Assembly: GCA_963969345.1 (NCBI GenBank)
Contig: OZ017766.1
Location: forward strand, 2,852,001 to 2,916,000
Length of the DNA stretch: 64,000 nucleotides
DNA from: Turbatrix aceti
Lineage: Eukaryota; Nematoda; Chromadorea; Rhabditida; Panagrolaimidae
Direction: 5' to 3'
Position numbers and translations under genes: made by a program. How positions within the stretch are numbered: position 1 is the first letter of the stretch; the number at the start of each line of letters is the position of its first letter. This document shows, piece after piece, positions 23,714 through 33,700 of this stretch. The notes beneath the pieces were generated by a model, which was given only the letters and a program-made list of their open reading frames with translations, was not told the DNA's origin and ran no database searches.

Positions 23714-24548
23714 TCAGTCGTTGAGGGAAGCGTTAAAACGAGTGCGCTTTGCGCCGTCATCTTCGCGCCCCGCAAAAGCGCGCCAGACGAGGTCGTTGAA
23801 GGACTGGTCAAACATGGCATTTTTGTTGTATTCCTCGAAGGCGTCGTCCAGTTGGCGATGGTAGGCATTGATCATGAACTCGATGCTCGTCTCGACTTGG
23901 TTAACAATCGTCAAGTTCTTGGCAATGAAGGCGGGCCAGGTCCTGCGGAGTTGCAGTCGCTCCAGGAGGAGGAAGGCGCGGAGGATGATCTCGTAGCCAG
24001 CCTTGGCGTCGTTCTTCCTCAGCGCCTCCTTGGTGGCCTCTATGTTCTTCTCGATGGATCGGAAGTGCGTCACGGTGGACATGTTTTGATCGAAGAAGTC
24101 TTCGGGGTACTCGGCTTCGAACTCGGCCACGATAGACTTCCTCCACTCGTTGACTTTGTACTTGGCCATGACTGATTCCAGGTTGCAGAACCTGTTCACG
24201 CTCGAGTCCGGCTCCTCGTTGCTGTGGTTCAGCTCCGAAGCAGTCGACATGTTGAAGCCAGCTTTCGAGGGAAAGAGCTTGAACTGCTTCGTGATGGGCG
24301 CCGTGCAGAGCGGGCACGTTTGCTGTTTCTGCAAAGCGACAAAAACAACTCGTTTATCGATCAACGACCCAACTCACCGACATCCACGTATCGATGCACG
24401 CGACGTGGAAAACGTGACCGCACGAGAGGCCACGGGCGTCGTGGACGGTGTAATTGCCTTCGCAAAGCACACAATCCTCGGTGAGCTCAAAGATGTCGGA
24501 AGAAGGCGGGATGGTGATCGGAGACTCGGGTCTAGGGCGGCGGGTCAT
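23714..24548 (-). CDS. RING-H2 finger protein, probable E3 ubiquitin ligase
   Basis: Two exons (24548-24378, 24328-23714) give 261 residues. The N-terminal RING-H2 (about 24-66) reads CVLC, then CGHVFHVACIDTW, and across the splice junction CPLC, giving the C3H2C3 pattern that binds two zinc ions and recruits an E2. The rest, about 190 residues, is predicted helical and charged, with no family I can name and no transmembrane segment. The substrate is unknown. The RING is completed only by the intron junction, which supports the exon model. The ATG used is the first in frame. Confidence 0.82.
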
Positions 24549-24999
24549 GGCGATCGTCGACGGGCAGACTGAGGCGACCAAGAAGAACGAACGCTGACAG
24601 TGACGAACGCGAGGCAAAACAGATCGTGTGGACAGGACTTGTTTTGAGTTATCGACCTTTCTTTTGTTTTTTAGTCTTTTTGCGCTCGCCTATTTTTCCA
24701 AAAAGCGACTGTTTTACAATAGTTTTAGAGTTTTCTCAAAATCTTTTTTACGGTTTTCAAGTAAACAGACCATAAAACGGTCCCATTGGAATCCAAGCAG
24801 TCAAAAAATCGTAATCTGTTAGCTTTATTTAATTTCTGAAATCATATATACTGTGCATTTGAGGTGCCGTTGAACAAATTAGAAACAGAAGGCCCTCTTC
24901 TGATGGATAACACTTGTATGTAAATAGTAAATAAGTGAAAGAATAAGCAAGAATGCTCAGAAGAGCGCGGTGATACGAATCGAGTCTCTGCGGCGACGA
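24549..24999. other. Intergenic region between V-ATPase F and RING genes
   Basis: This is an AT-rich 451-nt gap between two minus-strand genes. It should hold the V-ATPase F 3' UTR and RING promoter or leader. No gene is seen. Confidence 0.35.
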
Positions 25000-25409
25000 T
25001 CAAAAGTCGTCGGGATTGAAGAGACCACGTGCCCGGTTGAGTATGCTGTCCTGAAAGCCACCAGAAATATAAAGCACAGTCGAGAAAAACAAACCTTGTT
25101 GGGATCGTACGGCATTTCTTTGCTGGGGATCTCGAGGACGGTGGGGATGCTCGCGGTGTGCGAATCGACTGCGTATCGAATCATTTCGGCGACGTGCTGG
25201 TTGATGAGGATGATCGCGATGTCGTCCCTCGCGCAGAACGTCTTGAACGTTTCCTCGATCTCGGTGATGGTCGTGTCCTTGTCGACGACCAGGTAGTTGG
25301 GCTGCCTCGCCTTGTTGAGCTGACCGATTCCACCCAGGAGAAATCCGACGACCGTGTCCTGGTCGCCGATGACGGCCAGGATCTTGCCTTTCTGCAAGCT
25401 GGAGGCCAT
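25000..25409 (-). CDS. ATP6V1F: V-type proton ATPase subunit F
   Basis: Subunit F sits in the central rotor stalk of the V1 sector and couples ATP hydrolysis to proton pumping into endomembrane compartments. Exons 25409-25095 and 25050-25000 join in phase 0 to 121 residues, matching the family's size (about 119-121). The Rossmann-like start [21 protein letters not shown] and the [10 protein letters not shown] and [15 protein letters not shown] segments are typical. The second exon supplies the conserved [11 protein letters not shown] end. An acceptor ends 8 nt before the ATG. It is divergently arranged with SPT4. Confidence 0.95.
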
Positions 25410-25836
25410 GTCGAAGCCTGGAAGATCACGCTGATTCAACGCAAATGAAAATAACACAAACGCTAAACGCGTAGCACAGCCGTAAAAAATAATCGAACTT
25501 TAGTCGTGAACAAAAGTTGAAAGAACGAAAAATTAAAAATCGTGGCGGAAGTCGAGAGTGCGCACGCTGGATACCAAACAAAGCGAGTGCTGCAGCCAGC
25601 CATTTCTTCTTTTTTTGCCCTCGGCTTTATCGTCTGCTGTTTTATTATTTTTCTTTTCTTTGCTTGTTTTTCACATCTCTGCGTGGCGTGTTCTTCATTC
25701 GTTTCGTAGTGCATTATGGAGCGATTTGATGCGTCGTTTTTCCGGTGTAGGCTACGGGATTTGTCTTTTCTCAAAGCTCCGTGTTACTTACGGCACTTGT
25801 TTTTAGCAGGTGGCTGCTTGTCATTGATCGGACGCC
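25410..25836. promoter_or_regulatory. Divergent promoter region, V-ATPase F and SPT4
   Basis: The 427 nt between the two ATGs (minus and plus) are T-rich and without coding exons. Splice acceptors lie close to both starts (cttccag for V-ATPase F, tttttagcag for SPT4). A shared promoter region is inferred from geometry only. Confidence 0.4.
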
Positions 25837-26442
25837 ATGGCCTCTGTTCTACCACCGGATTTGCGGCAACTTCGGGCATGTCTCGTCTGTTCGCTCATCA
25901 AAACGTACGATCAATTTATCAAACATGGCTGCGATAATTGTGATAGATTTTTGGGACTCAAAAATGACAGCGAGAGAGTCAATGAAGCAACGAGGTGAGT
26001 AATTCGCACTGACGTACAGTTTGAAGTCGAAGGCGTTTTTTTTCCATTTTAGCCAAATATTTTGTTAAATACAATGTATTTATGTGGTTTTTATGTTACT
26101 CTTTTGCACACAGATCCTTTATCGTATTTTACGTTTTACATTAGGCCAAAATGGGCAAAAATGATTGTTTTTATGGGTTATTGTCCATTTTTTATAACTT
26201 TCCATGTGTTTGCAACGTTTTAAAGTTGTTTGTATATTTTTAGCGCGAATTTCAATGGCATGATCGGCGCTATGGACAACGAACAATCATGGGTGTGCAA
26301 GTGGCAGAAAATCAACCGAAAAGTGCCCGGCATCTACGCCATCTCCGTCACCGGCACCCTCCCCAGCGACCTGGTTGGCGAGCTTCGAAGCCTCAAGATC
26401 CACTACCTCCCCAACATGCGGGATCGGTCAAAACCGCTCTAA
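25837..26442 (+). CDS. SUPT4H1: SPT4 transcription elongation factor (DSIF subunit)
   Basis: SPT4 and SPT5 form DSIF, which clamps Pol II and controls pausing and processivity. Exons 25837-25994 and 26244-26442 give 118 residues; human SPT4 has 117. The zinc site is complete: Cys15-x2-Cys18 and Cys32-x2-Cys35. The NGMIGAMDNEQSWVCKWQ and GIYAISVTGTLP segments are diagnostic. The intron is 249 nt. ELOF1 starts 228 nt downstream on the same strand. Confidence 0.96.
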
Positions 26443-26669
26443 CGCACCTTTTTGCACTTCTTTTCACACAAGGGTTTATTTTTGATGATTTATGCACACT
26501 TTGGCCTTTTTTGTTGATAAATCGATGATAAATGCAAGCATTGGACGCCCAGTCTGCAGCGAGGTTGAAATCCGGCGTTTTCTGAACGTATCTGTGGTAT
26601 TTGTCGTTGGACAGATGGATTTTTGTGTTTTTTTAGGACAAAAGAAATCAGATCACACCCACATCAGTC

Positions 26670-28766
26670 ATGGGAAAGCGAAAGTCGAAGAGGAAGGCCC
26701 CGACGAAGGCAAAGATGATCCAGCCCCTCGACACGCAGTTTGACTGCCCTTTCTGCAACCACGAAAAAGTCTGCGAAGTGAAAATGTGAGTTTTTGTGGG
26801 GGTTTAAATTTTTTGTTGATTTTTCAGCAAAAAACAACGTGATATTTTTTTGATAGGTCGCAACGTCTGAAAAAGTTGCAATTACACTTTTCTGGGGTTG
26901 AACTGCACTAAAAATACAACTGCCGGACGATTTGGGTTTGATTGAATTTACCACCCTTTTTTATTGGCCCTATGGAGTGATTAACAACTGTCGGGTTGAG
27001 GAAGTAGCTTTTGTGTCTTGCCTAAAGTCTTGTCCAACAGAAAGAAAAAGTCGTTTTTCAAAAATGTAATTATTTGATTTTTGCGGGACAAAAATAGCTC
27101 GAAAAATGCATTTGTCATGTTTTTACCTAAAATTGTACTTTTCACATTTGCGCACTTTTCCAAATGACGGGAGACTTGAAGGCATGCGATTTTTTATCAC
27201 ATCGAAAGTTCTGCGTCGAAAACAACTTGATTGCAGGTTTTTTGTTTATTTTCTGATAAAAACAGTTTGCGTGAGTTTGTAGCTGGCTGCTTGTACGCGT
27301 GTGCATAGATAAATGTTTCCGCGGACGACGCTACTGATTTTGCCTATAGATTGAGCGCTTTTTCAAATTTTGAACACTAGTTTGCATTTGAAAACACAGC
27401 ATTGGATGTGTTCTCTTTGTTATCAATTTTTGTTCTAGCAATGACGACTGAATGCCAGTAGCTACGTAGGACGACCACGTCGCGTTCCTCCCGGACAAGT
27501 GACGCACCGAGTCTGCTGGGCTGTTTATTTTGTTTTTTTCCGCATGCCGGGAGTAGGCGAACGAAACGAGAGCGCCGGTCTGTATCAACACTGCCGATTG
27601 ACGCCATTTGTTGCATGCTTCCCCGGTTGCGGATGGATTTTTATTACTGTCATCGTTTTTTCACCGTAGAACATATTTTGATATTCGTCACGTTTTTTTC
27701 TTCTTATCTTCTCATTAGAGCTGTCCTACAAAGTACACACGCGGTGTAAAGTCAAATTTGGAACAAACCTTGAGAAAGCAATCATTTTTGTTCGCCGCCT
27801 TCGACTTTCTTTGAGGAGGGGTTTTTTTATGGCTTTTCCGCTCCGAGCGATCTCTGTGTCACAAGGACAAGGAAGGGAGACAGATGGCGTGGAGAAAAGG
27901 ACGATAGCGTCGATATTTATAGAGGGTCATTTGCCCATTCGATCGCGCGCGCGCATTCCGATGTCACTCGAGGACGGTTTGGTTTTTTGTGTGCAAGGCT
28001 ACGTACTACGTGCAGCAGCCGTCGTTGCAGGGGTGGTGAGCCCGGCGCAGCCCAGCAGGCCCGAGTGGGACTCCTCGGAGGGGGGAGGTATTGCGTATGT
28101 GTGCGCGTGCATTTTTTTAGCTTTTGACCTGTTAGCTGGCTTCGCCTAAAAAAATCATGTAGGCACAGTTCGGGGTGATGCGGTGTGCTTTCAACACGCA
28201 GAAAAAAAAAATCGAACAGCGCTTGCTCTGAGGGGTTGAGGTCGAGATGCACCTTTTTTCCTGCAAACAGTCGTCGCTTGGGCCCCTCCTCTGACGGGGG
28301 CTGTTCACGTGCTGCTAGCTGTCGTGGCTCACGTTCCTTTGGGTGTTCTGGTGGAGAATTGTGCACTCCACTAGCGCAACATTTGTTGTCTTCGATTTTG
28401 TGGAACTGCTTTGTCTGTTTTTTGGAGGGTTCAAAAACTGTCTTCCACGTAGGCTCTTTTTTGGGGTGACTCATCTAAATGCGCGGACGTGTAAGCGGAA
28501 AAACGTCCACTGAACTACAAAAAATGTTTTTTTATCACGTTGGAGCTCAAATTGGAATCTGGGGTTATAATTGCAGTTCAAAAAAAATTGACCACATAAA
28601 GTTTTATTTTGGGTCATCGAGCGCTTGCAGGGATCGCGATCACAACGTCGGCTTCATCTCGTGCCGCGTGTGCAACGAATCCTTCCAAACCAAAATCAAC
28701 TACCTCTCGGAGCCCATCGACGTGTACTCGGACTGGATAGATGCGTGCGAAGAGGCCAACATGTGA
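26670..28766 (+). CDS. ELOF1: ELOF1, transcription elongation factor 1
   Basis: ELOF1 binds elongating Pol II and helps transcription-coupled repair. Exons 26670-26785 and 28631-28766 encode 83 residues, the same length as the human protein. The basic N-terminus MGKRKSKRK is followed by a zinc ribbon with Cys26-x2-Cys29 and Cys50-x2-Cys53, and the ending [20 protein letters not shown] is a family hallmark. The splice restores Met at the junction (AT then G). The 1.85-kb intron is the longest in the window. A T-rich acceptor (ttttttttag) lies about 34 nt before the ATG, suggesting leader addition downstream of SPT4. Confidence 0.95.
26786..28630 (+). other. Unusually long ELOF1 intron
   Basis: This 1845-nt intron compares with 40-110 nt for most introns here. 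I find no nested gene that I can support. A GC-richer part at 27.84-28.47 kb contains unspecific open frames on both strands without domain signal. It could carry an enhancer, a noncoding RNA or old insertion debris. Confidence 0.5.
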
Positions 28767-29882
28767 TGGACCGATACCGACCAAAGTAACCGCGTTTTAT
28801 GATTCCTCCACGAGACTCGAGTCCTTGGCTCTCCTCTCAACGCCTCCAAATTTGTTTTTACGGCTCTTATAGAGTTCGTCATTTTGTATCCTACGACTTT
28901 GTTTGATATCCATCCATTTTTGTTCACCTCACGCGCACATTTCATCCGTGGTCTCTGAGCACAGCAATCTATTTACAATCACTTCTTTGTCGCCTCTTCC
29001 GTTGCCCGGCGATCAAAGGCACCTCCACCTCCTCACTACGATTTGTGTTAATTTGTATATTTTTTCTTGAATTGCGGTTGACCTCAAAAAACATCCAAAA
29101 CTCGAGTCGAGCGAAGCACAACTTGTTGCTCTTCTTTTTTTGCAAAGAAGGGAGCTCCATTCAATACCTGAGCTTGTGCCTGGTTCAAGCTGTCGTCATT
29201 GTCGTCGTCGTGGTGGTGGTGTGGTTTGTTCCGTGTCAGTGGGAGGGGACTTATCCGTCCCATCGAGCGGGCACGAGTTGATCGATCAACTCGACTTGAT
29301 GTCATTTGTTCGCCCGGATGGTGATTCAGTTCCGAGTCGCCCGCAGCCAGACGCTGTTTGTAGTAATTGTTGGTTGGCGGTTGATTGACTACCCGACTAA
29401 TTTGTTCGCCAACGGAACGCAACAAATTGAAGGATGGGCTCCAAACCTGTGTTTGTTGCGTGTATGCACTTTTGGAGGGGTTCAGGGACGACATCCTTTG
29501 GAGTCTGTGACTTTGCAGTCCAATGTGATGCCTAGAGCACCCACGCGTTATTTTTTTGCAAATGTGATCATCACGATCACCAAAAACATCAGTTTTGTTT
29601 ACTCCCGTCCGGTTTTGAACGTTTGCAGTGAACGCATGTTTTTTTTCATCCGACTAAAAAAACGTATGATTGCCCGGAAGCCGAACATCCCGGCCGTCCC
29701 GTCGTGCACGCATCCAGTAGTTCCCGTAGCGCCGGTAGGATATGCATTTTGGGGTGTGCAGCTTGCTGCGGACGCGACAGACATCATTCCCACCACCCGC
29801 GTGTTTCTTTTTTTCGTGCCACGCCTTCGTCGCCGAACCGGCTGACTCCTGTCAGGCGCAATTTCAGAGTCGTGAAGCCTAC
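28767..29882. other. Intergenic region before COQ2 with a perfect palindrome
   Basis: There are no supported genes in these 1.1 kb. Bases 29274-29293 form a perfect 20-bp palindrome (cgagttgatcgatcaactcg). A short GTC/GTG-rich run lies at about 29193-29225. Acceptor-like sites near 29856 and 29866 precede the COQ2 ATG, fitting a leader exon or trans-splice site. Confidence 0.4.
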
Positions 29883-31171
29883 ATGCTGTTGACGGGGCGA
29901 TCAGCAGCTACGAGACTCTCCGGGGTATGGCCTGGCGGAGGGAGTTGCTGCACGTCCCTTCTCCTGCGCACCATTGCGCCGTCGACGTCGCCTCGCCGCA
30001 GACAGCACCTTCGGCACGTAAGCAGTTCTGCGAGTTTCCAGTGGAAGTCGATGCCCGAAGCCCTGGTGGCAAGGGCGCCTGTCTCGACGCGGCCTTTCCT
30101 CAGGGTCGTCCGAATTGATAAGCCCACCGGTAAGAAAGAAAGAAAACTGGCAAAAAGACAACTGGGTTTTTGCAGGCACGTTCCTTCTGTTCTGGCCCGG
30201 CGCCTGGGGCATCTGCCTCGCCACCCCTGCCGCCCACTTCCCGGACGGCAAGACCCTGGTCCTCTTCGCGGCGGGATCCATTCTCATGCGGGGCGCCGCC
30301 TGCATCATCAACGATCTCTGGGACCGCAAGTACGACGCCCAGGTCGAGCGGACGCGCAACCGACCCCTCGCCTGCGGGGACATGAACACGAAGCAGGCAG
30401 TCGTCCTTCTCGGCGCCCTGCTCTCGTCTTCCCTCGCGTGCCTGCTTCAGCTCAACCCTTTGACGTGAGTTTTTACGATTTTGGCTGGGGAGGGCTTGCT
30501 TTTTTTGGATTTTTATAAAACTGAGCGTGTTTTGTTCCAGAATCGGCATTGGCTTGACGGCGATCATCCCGGCCATAGCGTATCCCCTGGCGAAGCGCTA
30601 CACGTACTACCCCCAGGTGGCGCTCGGCCTCACCATCAACTACAGCGCGATCATGGGCTTCACAGCGGTCGCGAACCAGGTGATTCCCGAGGCCATCATC
30701 CCGCTGTACATCTCGACGATCTGCTGGACCGTCATCTACGACACCATCTACGCCCACCAGGACAAGGACGACGACCGCAAGATCGGCGTGCTCTCCACGG
30801 CACTCAAGTTCGGCACCCAGACTCAACCCTACCTCGCGGCGTTCGCGACAACGATGCTCGCTTCCCTCGGGACCGCGGGCTACGTGACGGGCCAGACGTG
30901 GCCCTACTACGCGGCCCTCGGCGCGACCGCCGGCCACCTCGCCTGGCAGATATCGACGCTCCGCATGGACGATCGCCACGACTGCTGGCGCAAGTTCAAC
31001 AGCAACCAGTGGGTCGGCGCCCTGATCCTCCTCGGCCTGTTCGCAGGCACCCTCTGCAAGTCGGTCTCCTCCTCCCAGCGCACCCCAGCAACCACGACGA
31101 GTTCCTTCTCTCCTCCAGCCACCACGCAATCAAGTTCGAATTCATCCCAGTTTGACCTCTCCTCGCCATAG
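29883..31171 (+). CDS. COQ2: COQ2, 4-hydroxybenzoate polyprenyltransferase
   Basis: COQ2 attaches the polyprenyl tail to 4-hydroxybenzoate in ubiquinone synthesis at the inner mitochondrial membrane. Exons 29883-30129, 30176-30464 and 30541-31171 give 388 residues. The N-terminus is Arg/Ser-rich with few acids, as in a mitochondrial presequence. The UbiA core starts at about 73 with VVRIDKPTG. The first prenyl-diphosphate/Mg motif is NDLWDRKYD (128-136) and the second is in YDTIYAHQDKDDD. Several hydrophobic helices follow, and the last 35 residues are an unusual Ser/Thr/Pro-rich tail. Introns are 46 and 76 nt, too short to hold a mutually exclusive exon of the sort known for coq-2 in C. elegans. 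Confidence 0.94.
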
Positions 31172-31731
31172 TCAACTTTTTTGCTCATCATCACCGGCGA
31201 CTTTCTTCTCCCTTTTCCATGGTCTCATGACGAACATACACGATGCTTTTCTCCCTACAGTGACCGGTCTATGGATACCCCCTTATCTGTCGTTAGTCAA
31301 TGCCACATCGCCGCCGCGCAGGCGGTGGTGCAGCTCGTAGCTCTAGATCACTTTCAGTTGTGGAATAAGTATGTATGTGGTAAATACGATGCAACGGAGG
31401 CTGTGTGACAAAACAGTGTCCTAAAAATAGAATGCGGCTGACTGCGGTAACCAAAAAAAGCATGTCTTCGGGTGAGAAACGTGTTCGTTAAGATATTCCT
31501 TATTATTTTATTAAAAAACCACGGAGATGCGCCTCACTCATGTCAGCAATCAGGAGGGAAGGAAAGTTTGACTCACGAGAAAGGAATAAGGAAGTAAATA
31601 CTAATTAAGGTCAAATGTTAAAACATGGGAAATTCTTGGTAAAAACTTAGGCCGTATACCTCATTTTTGTCCAAAGAACAATGATCGTCATTGATTTCAC
31701 TGCTCGAAGCACGTTCAAAGCAAGAACCGAC
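31172..31731. other. Convergent region, COQ2 and F-box-like gene
   Basis: This holds 3' UTR sequence. On the minus strand it may also hold an extra last exon of the F-box-like gene: after a donor at about 31743 and an acceptor (cgagcag) at about 31702, an open frame of about 28 codons follows. Confidence 0.35.
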
Positions 31732-32633
31732 TTACGAGGAAGCTACGTGGATCAAGAGGCACTTATTGCCGGCGGAGCATTTGTAGGGGCCACATTCAAA
31801 GAAACCATCTTTTTCGATGACGTCGCACCATTGATTCTTGATCTCGTTGAAGGCCTGTGAATCGTCAGCCACAGCGCCCGCAAAGCGGATAACCAAGAAG
31901 CAATACTGGTTCGGCAACGCAGCCTGTAAAATGCACAACAAACACGCTGGCACAAAAAACCGCAAAAAGACCTACCTTTGCGAAGTTGTGGACGACGGTG
32001 GGTTGAACCGTAGCCTTCACGTTGTGCATGTAGATGATACCAGTCTCGAAGTCGTGGTCTCGCGTGAGCTGGTTGATTTCTGCATCGCCGATTTCGAGAC
32101 CCTTGATTTTGAGGCTGGAAAACCGCTGTCAGTTGACAACCTCAGGAACAAACAACTTACTCATAGCCGTTCTTGCACTTGGCAAGAGTCGGGGCCAGAT
32201 CCAGCAAAGCCGGCATCGGAGTAATCGTAACGTCTTCGACGAACAATTTAGATATTTCGCGGCCGTCGAACAGCAACATAAATTGCTGGTACGACAACCC
32301 GAGGTTGCTGATCTTCAGGATTTGAGGAGAAAAGAGGCTGGAAAATTCCAGTCCATCCTGCACCTGGTCAAAAGTCTGATCGCGCACCGTACGGCCACCA
32401 TCTTCAACCAGCATACGACATCTACCGTCGTTGTCCTCCAGCGTCAACGTACGAACAAGCTTCTTGCGAAAACTACTAACAAGCGGCTTCAGGTATTCGA
32501 TGGATTGAAAGGCATAAACGAGATCGAGTTCCTCAGTAGCAATGTCGCCAATCCGGTTCCGAACAAGATCGGGGAAGGAAAGGATGTCGAAAGAAAACTC
32601 CGGCGAATCTTCGCGTACCCCAGGAGTATCCAT
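31732..32633 (-). CDS. F-box-like nematode protein
   Basis: Exons 32633-32161, 32114-31976 and 31923-31732 give 267 residues. Residues about 15-60 (FDILSFPDLVRNRIGDIATEE with a following YAFQSIEY) resemble an F-box, and the alternating hydrophobic pattern after it resembles the associated domains of the large nematode F-box families, which present substrates to SCF ubiquitin ligases. The match is by eye and weak. The ATG lies 8 nt after an acceptor. The stop TAA overlaps a consensus donor (TCgtaagt), so a longer isoform ending in the next exon is possible. Partner and substrate are unknown. Confidence 0.55.
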
Positions 32634-33700
32634 GTCGTAGGCTAAAATATCGGAAATCAAATCATAAAAAACATGAAAAACCAACTATAATATGATACGC
32701 GACGGCAAAAATCACGACAATTTAGGCAAAACAATAAATCGTAAGGCAAAATCCCAAACAGGAAAAAGAAACGACCAACAAAATACAACTGCAGTTGCCA
32801 CGCAACGCAGAAAGAAGAAAAAAAGTAACGTAAGAACAATAAACAGTACAAACGTAACCCATTCTTCTCTGGCGCCCTTTTTTCTTGTTGTTTTACGCGG
32901 CAACGTCGTCGGACCGACTGCTTACAGTATGTTTCCTATGCTCTTGAACGGAAAAAAATGATTACGAGTATTTCCGTTCAAGAATCAGGCCAAGTGTAAA
33001 GTGATGATTCTTTGGTTTTTTTTTTATTTTTTTCTCGCTTTTTTCAGTGCCGAAAGAAATTTATTTTAACTGTAGCAATTTTATCAAAGTTAAAAAACAT
33101 TTAGATTCATTTCAGTAAATTGAACGATGTGAAGAAGGTATTACACTCCCCTTTGGGACGGGAAGCCTTATGATTTTGGGAACGCATGCGGAATTCCATA
33201 GGACTGCATGCGGGAAAGACACCGCCATTTCAGCTGTGGAACAACGGTCGACGGACGCAGAATCGTCGCGGTCGCGCCGGATGACCTAAAACCAACAATG
33301 GTAAGTTTTTTGTTGTCCGCTTGCTTCTTCGTTGTGCTTATGAAAATTTATTTATCTCTAGGCAACGATTTTTTAATAAAACGAAATTTTATAAAAGTGG
33401 ATAGGAAAAAGGTACAATTTAATTTTAAACGTCCTGCACGGGCTCAGGGAGAGGAAGGGGGATGGTGCTCGATGATTTAAATATCTGATCCGATGGACTA
33501 GTGTTTTCCCCGTTGACAACGCAATGAAAAGACTTGTTCGAAAGAAAAGAGCCGGCTTACGCACGCACGTGTATTGGAAGGTCCACTTGCCGTTAGGCTA
33601 AAAAAGGGAAAAAACGAGGGAGGTGAAATGGTCTGTTTCGTGGACTCCGCCCGAGTTTGCGAAAGAGGAATTTAGGAAAAAATCTCTTTACTTCTTTTCT
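32634..33700. other. Intergenic region with a possible tiny spliced ORF
   Basis: This lies between FZR1 (3' side) and the F-box-like gene (5' side), both minus. On the plus strand, 33208-33300 reads open from an ATG to a consensus donor (ATGgtaagt), and an acceptor (ctctag) at about 33361 would continue in frame for four codons to a stop: about 35 codons in all. An internal acceptor-like site (catttcag) precedes 33233. No homology is recognised. Confidence 0.3.
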
